Position numbers and translations under genes: made by a program. From assembly GCA_963733765.1 (NCBI GenBank), contig CAVTEI010000003.1, positions 1,922,001-1,986,000 on the forward strand: a DNA stretch of 64,000 bases, given 5' to 3'. Each line of letters opens with the position of its first letter. Position 1 is the stretch's first letter. Under the pieces are notes generated by a model. It searched no databases. It was given only the letters and a program-made list of their open reading frames with translations, and was not told where the DNA came from. Shown here one piece after another: positions 17,560 through 25,308 of the stretch. The DNA comes from DATKAS01 sp963733765. Its GTDB lineage: Bacteria; Actinomycetota; Acidimicrobiia; Acidimicrobiales; DATKAS01.

Positions 17560-18494
17560 GTCTCGTACCCGGTGAGGATGCGTCGCGCGACGTCGGCACG
17601 GCGAGCCTGGAGGGCCGGGTCGTCCCACTCGGCCTCGGCTCCGAGCCGCACGAGCAGGTAGTCGAGGCGTTCGTCACCCATCACACCCAGCTGCACCGAG
17701 AGCCACCCCTCGCCGGCGGGCTCGACGCCGTACACCGTGTAGTCGTCCTCGAGAAGGTTGCGGAAACGATCGCTCACACGCACGGAGACGCGAGTGAGGT
17801 GCTCGGCGTACGAGAACTCGGCGGGCACCTCGATCTCGTCCGCGGGAGGCGTGAAACGAGTACGAGTCATCGCAGCCTCGGCCATGAGGTCGATGCGGAA
17901 GTACTTCAGACGGTCGTCCCGGTCGCGTCCGTACACGTACCACGAGCCGAACTTTCGGAACACCTTGTACGGCTCGATCTCCCGGTCGGTGGGCTCCATG
18001 GCGCCCGGCTTCAAGTAGCCGAAGCTCACGGTGGTCTCCTCCTCGACGCCGTCGCGCACGGCCTCCAGGCACGGCGGTTCGGGGAGGTGGACCACCACGA
18101 CCCCGACAAGCGGCTCGAGCTTGTTGAGCGCGGCGTCGAGCGCGGCGTCGGGCCTGACCGAGCTCTGGCTGATGACGAGCCCGGCAAGATCCAGCTCGAG
18201 GGCACTGATCGAGCTCGGGGGCAACGACCGCATGTCGCGCAGCCAATGGGCGCTGTCCACCGACAGCGTCTCGCTCTCCTCGTCGTAGGAGAACGCGTCC
18301 GCCTCGTCGATCAGCTCTCCGTCGCTCTGTGAGCGAAACGAGAGGTACAGCACGGGGTCGAGCACGGAGCGCAGTGTTGCGACGTCGACGCCAAGGCGTG
18401 ACGCGGCATCGGGCAAGCCGACCGACCCTTGTTCCTCGGCCATGCCGAGGAGCGCCTTCAACACCTCGAACCGGCGTCGCGCGGACAGCGCCAT
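17556..18494 (-). CDS. WYL domain transcriptional regulator (PafC-like)
   Basis: A 312-residue regulator with an N-terminal winged helix (RRRFEVLKALLGMAEEQGSV...RLGVDVATLRSVLDPVLYL), a central WYL ligand-sensing domain (VSFGYLKPGAMEPTDREIEPYKVFRKFGSWYVYGRD, read in pieces) and a WCX C-terminal domain. In mycobacteria the PafB/PafC pair forms a DNA-damage-responsive activator; here the two WYL genes are likewise adjacent (22-base gap) but lie next to a substrate-binding lipoprotein rather than proteasome genes. ATG 18494 is chosen. The stop overlaps the lipoprotein start. Confidence 0.85.
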   Translation of the reverse strand: MALSARRRFEVLKALLGMAEEQGSVGLPDAASRLGVDVATLRSVLDPVLYLSFRSQSDGELIDEADAFSYDEESETLSVDSAHWLRDMRSLPPSSISALELDLAGLVISQSSVRPDAALDAALNKLEPLVGVVVVHLPEPPCLEAVRDGVEEETTVSFGYLKPGAMEPTDREIEPYKVFRKFGSWYVYGRDRDDRLKYFRIDLMAEAAMTRTRFTPPADEIEVPAEFSYAEHLTRVSVRVSDRFRNLLEDDYTVYGVEPAGEGWLSVQLGVMGDERLDYLLVRLGAEAEWDDPALQARRADVARRILTGYET

Positions 18495-18516
18495 CAGCGG
18501 AGCTCCGACAGCGCCA

Positions 18517-19446
18517 TCAGTGGAGCTCGGCCATCTGTCGCAGTCGCTCGCACAGGTCGGCGACGACCCTGGGTGGCGAGACGACTCGGACTTGTGTGCC
18601 GAGCTCCAAGAGCCTGTCGATCAGCGCCTCGTGGTTCTTCGACTCCGTTTCGACCGTCGCGTGGTCGTCTTGTCGGGCGGTGATCTCGCCCCCGACGAGG
18701 TAGGCCAACCGGGGCGCGAACGCGACACTCACGTCGAGCACGATGTGCAACGGCGGGTCGGTGCCCCATCGGTTCGGGTCCATGTCGAGGGCAGCGTCAC
18801 GGTCGAAGTCGGCGGGGACGTCGAACTCGTCGTCGAGGAGGTCGACCTCACTGATTCGCTCGATGCGAAAGCTGCGCCGATCGCCGACGTCACGATCGTG
18901 GCCGACGACGTACCAGTGCCGGCGCCACATACCGACGGCCCACGGCTGGAGGCGGCGGGACTTGCCCTCGTAGACGAAGTGGACGCCACGTCGGCGGTGG
19001 GCGGCCCCGATGAGCAGGCGGATCGTGTCGGTGACCTCGAGGAACACCTCGGCTTCGTCGTCGCCGACGGCCGCGCCCAAGCGCTCGGGATCGTGGTCAC
19101 GTTCGGCCTCGATGCTCACCTCCACCGCCGCCGACGCCGCGATCAACGCGCGCCGCTCGGCGCGGCTGAAGAACGGTGGTTGCAGCTCATACCGGCCTTC
19201 CTGCGCGTCGTAGCGCGCTTCGATGCCGAAGGCCGCCTTCAGCGCCTCGAGGTCGCGCCGGAAGGTGCTGCGGAGCGCCTCGTGGGCCGGCGTGCTCGTG
19301 TCGAGAATCTCGCCTTGGGCGCCGCGCGGCACCTCGCTGTACCCAGGGACATCAAGCGTCGCTCGGTCGAGCGTGAAGGTCCGCTCGTGGCCGATGTACG
19401 CCGCGAGATCGAGAACTCTCTGGGTGACATCAGCGCTCGCTGGCAT
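18517..19446 (-). CDS. WYL domain transcriptional regulator (PafB-like)
   Basis: A 309-residue partner of the downstream WYL gene. The N-terminal HTH region (ADVTQRVLDLAAYIGHERTF, STFRRDLEALKAAFGIEARY) precedes a WYL domain in which the signature reads RRLQPWAVGMWRRHWYVVGHDR, then a WCX-type C-terminus. Tandem WYL regulators of this length normally act as a heterodimer, as PafBC does. The pair is the start of a minus-strand unit pafB-like, pafC-like, ModA-like. The ligand and target genes are unknown; the DNA-damage role of PafBC is known from mycobacteria and only inferred here. Confidence 0.85.
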   Translation of the reverse strand: MPASADVTQRVLDLAAYIGHERTFTLDRATLDVPGYSEVPRGAQGEILDTSTPAHEALRSTFRRDLEALKAAFGIEARYDAQEGRYELQPPFFSRAERRALIAASAAVEVSIEAERDHDPERLGAAVGDDEAEVFLEVTDTIRLLIGAAHRRRGVHFVYEGKSRRLQPWAVGMWRRHWYVVGHDRDVGDRRSFRIERISEVDLLDDEFDVPADFDRDAALDMDPNRWGTDPPLHIVLDVSVAFAPRLAYLVGGEITARQDDHATVETESKNHEALIDRLLELGTQVRVVSPPRVVADLCERLRQMAELH

Positions 19447-19479
19447 CGGAGCGAGACGGTAGTCAGGCGCCAGCCCGGA

Positions 19480-19902
19480 TCAGCGCTGGGCGAAGACGAT
19501 CGTCACCCAGACGCGTCCGTCGTCGCCCTGGAAGATGCCGATGCCCGCCCGGTTGAAGGAACCGTCAACCATGTTCGCGTAGTGCGGCGGCGAGTCGACA
19601 AGCGCTTGGAAGGCACGATCGAGGGACCCGGCGACGGCGACGTTCTCGCCCATCCTCCGGGGCGCACCGGTCACGCCGTCACGGAGCGTGCTGTGGAAGA
19701 GGTTGCCCTGGCCTGCCATCGCGCGGCTCTGAGCCTGGGCCTTGGCGACGAGCTCCGCGTCGGGCAGGAGGGCAGGCTGACCCGACTGGGCCCGCACCGC
19801 GTTCAGGCGGGTGAAGACCCCGGTCTCCTCGGCCGTCATGCACGCCGACAGGCCGACGACCAGCAACCCTGCTCCGACCAGGGCGAGGATCTTCCTGGTC
19901 AC
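19480..19902 (-). CDS. CAP (SCP/PR-1) domain lipoprotein
   Basis: Secreted lipoprotein of about 140 residues. The GTG start at 19902 gives VTRKILALVGAGLLVVGLSAC, a signal peptide with a lipobox ending at Cys 21; the frame extends further upstream but without a credible start. The mature part is a CAP domain: ETGVFTRLNAVRAQSGQPAL, the conserved His in GNLFHSTL, MGENVAVAGS with the conserved Glu, and SPPHYANMVDGSFN with the second His, ending GRVWVTIVFAQ. Bacterial CAP proteins are extracellular with unsettled function. It diverges from the plus-strand gene at 20105. Confidence 0.85.
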   Translation of the reverse strand: MTRKILALVGAGLLVVGLSACMTAEETGVFTRLNAVRAQSGQPALLPDAELVAKAQAQSRAMAGQGNLFHSTLRDGVTGAPRRMGENVAVAGSLDRAFQALVDSPPHYANMVDGSFNRAGIGIFQGDDGRVWVTIVFAQR

Positions 19903-20104
19903 AGGCCCCCCAGCTCGGCGCGGACGCACGAGAACAGCCGCAAACTCCACGACTTCCCGGTCGGCGCGATCGCAGCCGGCTTGAGGAACATCGGGGCAGA
20001 ATGGTCGATCGGCCCAGTCTTGTTGGGGGATGGTCACGATGCCAAACCCTTCCCCGCTGACCCTGGGCCAGCCTCAATTCATCCATTCTGGCCCAGGAGG
20101 GCAC

Positions 20105-20659
20105 ATGAGCGAGGTCGCTGACCGGTACGACCGGGTGGCCAAAGGGTTCACGGACCGCGCGAACGCGGTTCCCGAGGGGGCCTGGGACCGCCCCGCTCCC
20201 TGTGAGGGATGGGTCGCCCGCGACGTCGTGCGGCACCTCGTCGAATGGATGCCGGGCATGTTCTTTCCCAGCGTCGGCCTGCCCCTCCCCGACGGACCGT
20301 CGGTCGACGACGACCCCGCCGGAGCGTGGCGGGCGCTCGATGCCGCGTTCCGGTCCGGTCTCGGCGATGCAGAGGTGTGCGCCCGGGAGCTCGAGTTCGG
20401 TCCCGCCGGGCGCCACACCTGGGAGGGGGCGGTGGCGACCTTCTGCATCGGGGACGTGCTCGTGCACACGTGGGACCTGGCGAGAGCGACCGGACTCGAC
20501 GAGACGCTCGACCCCGACGAGGTGCATCTCCAATACGAAGGCATGCTGCCGGCGGACGAGATGCTGCGATCGAGTGGGCACTACGGCCCGCGAGTCGAAG
20601 TGCCCGACGACGCCGACGAGCAGACCAAGCTGATCGCGTTCACCGGCCGCCACCCGTAG
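20105..20659 (+). CDS. TIGR03086 / mycothiol-dependent maleylpyruvate isomerase-like protein
   Basis: A 184-residue protein of the DinB-like four-helix-bundle group whose actinobacterial members are annotated as TIGR03086 metal-binding proteins. Seen: DRYDRVAKGFTDRANAVPEGAWDRPAPCEGW, RDVVRHLVEWMPGMF with a conserved His, and the metal-site helix CIGDVLVHTWDLARATG. This N-terminal domain is shared with mycothiol-dependent maleylpyruvate isomerase, but here it stands alone. ATG 20105 is fixed by AGGAGGGC immediately upstream. It precedes the 58-residue protein by 8 bases. Confidence 0.8.
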   Translation: MSEVADRYDRVAKGFTDRANAVPEGAWDRPAPCEGWVARDVVRHLVEWMPGMFFPSVGLPLPDGPSVDDDPAGAWRALDAAFRSGLGDAEVCARELEFGPAGRHTWEGAVATFCIGDVLVHTWDLARATGLDETLDPDEVHLQYEGMLPADEMLRSSGHYGPRVEVPDDADEQTKLIAFTGRHP

Positions 20660-20667
20660 GCGGACCG

Positions 20668-20844
20668 GTGGGGATCGCCGGCCGGACGTACTACGAGCGG
20701 GGTGAGCCGGTCGTGGTCGTGGTCCAGTGGCGTGGACCCGCGGTGCGCAACGTGCTGATTCGCCGTGCCAACGGTGATCTCGTCGTGCGTCCGTTCCGCG
20801 GTCTGCGCGTCGCGCCGCGCCCAAATCTCCCACCCCCGTCGTAG
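20668..20844 (+). CDS. Small conserved-looking protein upstream of comM
   Basis: A 58-residue protein from GTG 20668: it begins VGIAGRTYYERGEPVVVVVQ and continues with RNVLIRRANGDLVVRPFRGLR. The beta-rich pattern ending in an Arg-rich tail resembles short unannotated proteins I recall beside comM in other actinobacteria, but I cannot confirm this without a search. Composition and codon use are protein-like. It lies 8 bases after the previous gene and 63 bases before comM. Confidence 0.65.
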   Translation: MGIAGRTYYERGEPVVVVVQWRGPAVRNVLIRRANGDLVVRPFRGLRVAPRPNLPPPS

Positions 20845-20907
20845 CGTCCGACGTGCACTTCCCCTCTCGTCGGCAGGCGCACGCGCGCCATTGCGAGGGA
20901 GGGCCTT

Positions 20908-22422
20908 GTGCTCGCCATCATTCCGTCCGCCACGCTGCTCGGCGTCGAAGGTCGCCCGGTCACCGTCGAAGTGCACGTCTCGAACGGGCTTCCCGCGTTC
21001 ACGATCGTGGGGCTGCCCGACACCGCATGTCGGGAGTCGCGTGATCGGGTGCGCTCCGCGCTGCTGTCCGGAGGCTTCGCGTGGCCGCTCAAGCGGATCA
21101 CGGTGAACCTGGCGCCGTCGGGCGTGCGCAAGGGAGGCTCGGGCCTCGACCTCGCGATCGCGTTGGGCGTGCTTGTTGCGAACGGGGATCTCGATGCGGG
21201 TGCCGCCAAGGACATGGCGTTCGTCGCCGAGCTCGGTCTCGACGGGCGGCTGCGGCGGGTGCCCGGCATTGTCCCCCTCACCGCCGTCGTCGCTTCCGCG
21301 GTGGTGGTCGTCGCGCCTGACTGCGCGACCGAAGCCCGCCTCGCGCACGACGGACAGGTGCGGGTCGCGACCACGCTCAAAGAGCTCGTCGAGTGCCTGA
21401 GGGGTGATGCGCCATGGCCCGATGTCGTTCATCCGCCCGACGACGCGAACCCGCCGCTGATCGCCGATCTCGCGGACGTCCGGGGTCACGAGCTCGGGCG
21501 GCTCGCGGTCGAGGTCGCCGCGGCTGGCAACCACCATCTGCTCATGGTCGGGCCGCCGGGCTCGGGCAAGACGATGCTGGCGACCCGGTTGCCCGGCCTG
21601 CTCCCGCCGCTCACGAGTGCGCAGGCGCTCGAGGTGACGATCGTCCACTCGGCGGCTGGCGTTCCGCTGCCTCGCGGCGGGCTCGTGCGTCATCCGCCGT
21701 TCCGGGCGCCGCATCACAGCTCGTCGATGGTGTCGCTCGTCGGCGGGGGCGGCGCCTACATGCGTCCCGGCGAGCTCAGCCTCGCGACACATGGCGTGCT
21801 CTTTCTCGACGAGCTCGCCGAGTTCATCGCGCCCGTGATCGACGGCCTGCGCCAACCGCTCGAAGAGGGAGTCGTGCGGGTCAGTCGGGCTCGCGCGAGC
21901 GTGACCTTCCCCGCCAAGGTGCTGCTCGTCGCGGCGATGAACCCGTGTCCGTGCGGCGAGGGTGGACCTCCGGGCGCGTGCCCTTGCAACGAGGCGGTGC
22001 GCCATCGCTATGTGCGCCGCGTGTCGGGTCCGCTCGTCGATCGATTCGACCTTCGCGTCCCCGTCATGCGGCCGAATGTCGACGACCTGCTCGGCGCCGC
22101 GGGCGGTGAGTCCACGGTCTGCGTGGCGGCCCGGGTTGCCGCCGCTCGGGCCCGCGCCCGGGAGCGGGGAGTCGAGTCCAACAGCGAGATCCCGTCGACG
22201 CAGCTCGACGAGGTGGCGCCTCTCACGCGTGCCGCGGCCGCACTACTGCGGCGCGAGCTCGAGGCCGGAAGGCTGTCAGGACGGGGTTTGCATCGCGTGC
22301 GCAGGGTCGCGCGCACGTTGTGCGATCTCCACGGCGGCGACGACGTCATCGCCGACGGTCACGTCGCAGTGGCGTTGCAGCTGCGGGTCGAACCCGTCGC
22401 GATCGATCGCTTCGTCGCATGA
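20908..22422 (+). CDS. comM: YifB/ComM family Mg-chelatase-like AAA+ ATPase
   Basis: A 504-residue AAA+ protein. In naturally transformable bacteria ComM is a hexameric helicase that extends branch migration during recombination; most other bacteria carry it too. Domains: an N-terminal Lon-S16-like fold (PAFTIVGLPDTACRESRDRV, ITVNLAPSGVRKGGSGLDLA), then the AAA+ core with Walker A GPPGSGKTMLATRLPGLLPP near residue 214, FRAPHHSSS, Walker B GVLFLDELAEF, and the zinc-like cluster MNPCPCGEGGPPGACPC, ending with a Mg-chelatase C-terminal helical domain (SGRGLHRVRRVARTL). The start is GTG 20908. The stop overlaps the dprA start (ATGA at 22419). Confidence 0.93.
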   Translation: MLAIIPSATLLGVEGRPVTVEVHVSNGLPAFTIVGLPDTACRESRDRVRSALLSGGFAWPLKRITVNLAPSGVRKGGSGLDLAIALGVLVANGDLDAGAAKDMAFVAELGLDGRLRRVPGIVPLTAVVASAVVVVAPDCATEARLAHDGQVRVATTLKELVECLRGDAPWPDVVHPPDDANPPLIADLADVRGHELGRLAVEVAAAGNHHLLMVGPPGSGKTMLATRLPGLLPPLTSAQALEVTIVHSAAGVPLPRGGLVRHPPFRAPHHSSSMVSLVGGGGAYMRPGELSLATHGVLFLDELAEFIAPVIDGLRQPLEEGVVRVSRARASVTFPAKVLLVAAMNPCPCGEGGPPGACPCNEAVRHRYVRRVSGPLVDRFDLRVPVMRPNVDDLLGAAGGESTVCVAARVAAARARARERGVESNSEIPSTQLDEVAPLTRAAAALLRRELEAGRLSGRGLHRVRRVARTLCDLHGGDDVIADGHVAVALQLRVEPVAIDRFVA

Positions 22423-23540
22423 GCGCGGCGTGTCCGGATGAGGCGTACGGCGTTGCGCTCGCCGCACTCCCGATGATGGGTCCGGCGCGGTTGCGTGCGC
22501 TTCTCGCGCGGTGGGCGCCCGCCGCGGCCTGGGCCGCGGTCGCCGCGGACCGCGCGCTCGATGATCGCATCGTCGCGGCCGCGTGCGGGCGTGATCGTCA
22601 CGAGGTCAGAGCGGTCTGGGCTCGGGTCGCCAAGCACATCGAGCCCGCGCGAGAGCTGCAGCGATCGGAGCAGGCCGGCATCGCCGTGCACCTCCTCGGG
22701 CGCGCCGGGTATCCGCCGGAGCTCGCAGCCGATGCCGAAGCGCCGGCGGTCTGCTTCGTGAAGGGGGACGCCACGCACCTCGCCTCACCGGCGCGGGTCG
22801 CGATCATCGGCACACGCTCGGCCACGGCGCCCGGCCTCGAGCTGGCCCATCGGCTCGGTCGCGATCTCGCCGCGGCCGGTGTGTCGATCGTGTCGGGACT
22901 AGCGCGTGGCATCGACGCCGCGGCCCATCGAGGCGCTCTCGCCGTCGCTGCTGCTCCTCCGATCGGCGTGGTCGGCAGCGGGCTCGACGTCGTGTATCCG
23001 ACGAACAACGCGAAGGTCTGGGCGGCTGTCGCCGAGCGCGGCGTGCTGCTCTCCGAGGCTCCGCCGGGCGCGCCGCCGTCGGCATGGCGGTTTCCCGCGC
23101 GCAACCGCCTCATCGCGTGTCTCGCCGACATCGTCGTAGTCGTCGAGTCGCGGGCGTCCGGCGGCTCGATGCTCACGGTCAAGGAGGCGATCCTGCGGGG
23201 GCGACAGGTGATGGCGGTGCCCGGGGCCGTCAGCAGTGCTGCATCGGAAGGCACGAACCAGCTGATCTACGACGGGTGCTGCCCGGTGCGCGACTCGCTC
23301 GACGTGCTCGTGGCGCTCGGGCTCACCACTGCGTCGCGCGGTCGCGGCCGGGTCGGACGTCCACGCCCGAAGGGCGACGATGGCCGGCTGTTCTCGCTGC
23401 TCGACGCCGGCACGCCGCTCGACCTCGAGACGCTCGCGCGCAACTTCGAGCGCTCCCTCGCCGAGACCGCGCTCGCACTGGATCGACTCGAGGCTCAGGG
23501 TTGGGCCGAGCGCAACGGCGCCTGGTGGCAGGCGACATGA
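22419..23540 (+). CDS. dprA: DNA processing protein DprA
   Basis: Binds incoming single-stranded DNA and loads RecA in transformation; also widespread in non-competent bacteria. The 373-residue protein has an N-terminal SAM/HhH-like region (ALPMMGPARLRALLARW), the Rossmann core with VAIIGTRSATAPGLELA, SGLARGIDAAAHRGAL, GSGLDVVYP, FPARNRLIA and VVESRASGGSMLTVKEA (the last three being the DprA/Smf signature), and a C-terminal winged helix. ATG 22419 is coupled to the comM stop. Confidence 0.94.
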   Translation: MSAACPDEAYGVALAALPMMGPARLRALLARWAPAAAWAAVAADRALDDRIVAAACGRDRHEVRAVWARVAKHIEPARELQRSEQAGIAVHLLGRAGYPPELAADAEAPAVCFVKGDATHLASPARVAIIGTRSATAPGLELAHRLGRDLAAAGVSIVSGLARGIDAAAHRGALAVAAAPPIGVVGSGLDVVYPTNNAKVWAAVAERGVLLSEAPPGAPPSAWRFPARNRLIACLADIVVVVESRASGGSMLTVKEAILRGRQVMAVPGAVSSAASEGTNQLIYDGCCPVRDSLDVLVALGLTTASRGRGRVGRPRPKGDDGRLFSLLDAGTPLDLETLARNFERSLAETALALDRLEAQGWAERNGAWWQAT

Positions 23541-23594
23541 CCGCGGCAGGCGACATGATCGGGAGGAGTTGGTGCGCGCCGGTACCGTGCCTTC

Positions 23595-24476
23595 ATGGCC
23601 TGGGAGCGAGACGCGTTCCTGCAGTCGCTCACCTCCGTCGCCCCGGCTACGCGCGAGGCCTATGGCCGCGACATCGAGGGTTTCGTCATTTGGGCTGAGC
23701 GCGCCGACATCGACGGACCAGCTTGCGTCGACCGAACGATGCTTCGCCGCTACCTCGCGTACCTCGCCACGCGCCGCTACGCGCCACGCACGGTGGCGCG
23801 TCGCGCGTCCGCGCTCCGCCGCTACTTCGGGTGGTTGGCGCGGACGCGGCGCATCGAGGCCAACCCGTCGTCGGGGCTCCGGGCGCCGAAGGGCGAGTCT
23901 CGGCTGCCGCGGGTGCTCCGCGGCGACGAGCTGCGCGTGCTGCTCGACGACCCGCCCGCCACGGTCGACGACGACGACGAAGCGGTGCGGCTTCGTGACG
24001 ATGCGGTGCTCGAGCTGCTCTACGGCAGCGGCTTGCGCGTCGCCGAGCTGTGCGGCCTGACCGTCGGCGACGTCGATGCCCGCCACCGCACGGTGACGGT
24101 GTGGGGAAAGGGCTCGAAGCAGCGGAAAGTGCCGATGAGCGAGCCGAGCGCCGAAGCAGTCGCCGCATGGCTGGCCCGAGGGCGCGATGGGCTCGTCACG
24201 AGCGAAAGCCCCGCGAATGCCACCTTTCTGAACCGCCGGGGTCGGCAGCTCACTCCCCGTGATGTGCGGCGCATCATCGACCGTCGGGCGATCTCGCCCA
24301 CTCACCCCCACGCGCTGCGGCACAGCTTCGCGACTCATCTTCTCGACGGTGGTGCCGATCTGAGAGCGGTCCAAGAGCTGCTCGGCCACGCCAACCTAGG
24401 GACCACACAGAGATATACGCATGTCAGCAAAGAGCGTCTCCGTGTTGTCCACGGAGCCACCCACCCCCGAGCCTGA
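23595..24476 (+). CDS. Tyrosine recombinase XerC/XerD family
   Basis: A 293-residue site-specific recombinase, the size and layout of XerC/XerD, which resolve chromosome dimers at dif. It has the N-terminal SAM-like DNA-binding domain (RAYGRDIEGFVIWA-like, LRRYFGWLARTRRIEANP) and the catalytic residues Arg in GSGLRVAELCG, Lys in GKGSKQRKVP, HxxR in HPHALRHSFATHLL, His/Trp position in LLGHANLGTTQ and the nucleophile Tyr in RYTHVS. The position between dprA and whiG is the classical actinobacterial xer locus, so housekeeping function is likelier than a mobile integrase. Its 3' end overlaps whiG by 56 bases. Confidence 0.92.
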   Translation: MAWERDAFLQSLTSVAPATREAYGRDIEGFVIWAERADIDGPACVDRTMLRRYLAYLATRRYAPRTVARRASALRRYFGWLARTRRIEANPSSGLRAPKGESRLPRVLRGDELRVLLDDPPATVDDDDEAVRLRDDAVLELLYGSGLRVAELCGLTVGDVDARHRTVTVWGKGSKQRKVPMSEPSAEAVAAWLARGRDGLVTSESPANATFLNRRGRQLTPRDVRRIIDRRAISPTHPHALRHSFATHLLDGGADLRAVQELLGHANLGTTQRYTHVSKERLRVVHGATHPRA

Positions 24477-25257
24477 TGAGCCGTCGCACGCGACGGCTGA
24501 GATCGATCGGCTCTGGAACGAGTTCAAGCGCAGCGGATCGCGCGCGCTACGCGACAAGCTGATCCTGCACTACTCGCCGCTGGCGAAGTACGTGGGCGCC
24601 CGCGTCGCGGCTGGCCTTCCTCAGAGCGTGGATCAGTCGGACCTCGTGAGCTACGGCATCTTCGGGTTGATCGATGCGATCGAGAAGTTCGACCTCGCTC
24701 GGGGCTACAAGTTCGAGACGTACGCGATCTCCCGGATCAAGGGTGCGATCCTCGACGAGCTCCGCTCCATCGACTGGGTGCCCCGTTCGGTTCGCGCCAA
24801 GTCGCGCTCGCTCGAGAAGGCGTACATGAAGCTCGAGGCCACGCTGCAGCGCAGCCCGACCGACGACGAGCTCGCGGCCGAGATGAGAGTGACGCCCGAA
24901 CAGCTGCAGGCGCTGCTCACCCAGATCTCCTCGCTCGGTCTCGTCGCTCTCGACGAGACGCTCTCGTCGGGCGAACGGGGGGAGTCCTCGACACTCGGCG
25001 ACACCATCCCCGACCGCTCGGACGGACCCGTCACCACGTATGAGACCGAGGAGATGCGCCACATCCTCGCGACGGCGATCAACACGATGCCCGAGCGGGA
25101 GAAGATCGTCCTCACGCTCTACTACTACGAGAGCCTCACGCTGGCCGAGATCGGCCTCGTCCTCGGCGTCACCGAGAGTCGGGTCTGCCAGATCCACACG
25201 AAGGCGGTGCTCCACCTGCGCGCCCGGCTGTCGGCCAGCGAGCGCGAGCTCGGCTGA
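24421..25257 (+). CDS. whiG: RNA polymerase sigma factor WhiG/FliA family
   Basis: Alternative sigma factor of the sigma-28 type, 278 residues, lacking region 1.1. Region 2 contains RDKLILHYSPLAKYVGARVA, DLVSYGIFGLIDAIEKFD and the -10-binding FETYAISRIKGAILDELRS; region 3 contains VRAKSRSLEKAYMKLEATL; region 4 carries PEREKIVLTLYYYESLTLAE and GVTESRVCQIHTKAVLHLR. In Streptomyces WhiG starts spore development, and in motile actinobacteria it drives flagellar genes. No flagellar gene or anti-sigma factor is seen here. The start ATG 24421 lies inside the xer gene; the frame could also begin at a later codon. Confidence 0.92.
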   Translation: MSAKSVSVLSTEPPTPEPDEPSHATAEIDRLWNEFKRSGSRALRDKLILHYSPLAKYVGARVAAGLPQSVDQSDLVSYGIFGLIDAIEKFDLARGYKFETYAISRIKGAILDELRSIDWVPRSVRAKSRSLEKAYMKLEATLQRSPTDDELAAEMRVTPEQLQALLTQISSLGLVALDETLSSGERGESSTLGDTIPDRSDGPVTTYETEEMRHILATAINTMPEREKIVLTLYYYESLTLAEIGLVLGVTESRVCQIHTKAVLHLRARLSASERELG

Positions 25258-25308
25258 TACCGTCGTCTCTCGCTTCCCCCGCGATCACTCGCGTCATGGG
25301 GGGAGCCC

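Noticed and set aside
23595..24476. Tyrosine recombinase as evidence for an integrated mobile element
   Set aside because: Its neighbours and motifs fit the housekeeping xer locus between dprA and whiG; no attachment-site repeats or phage genes are present.
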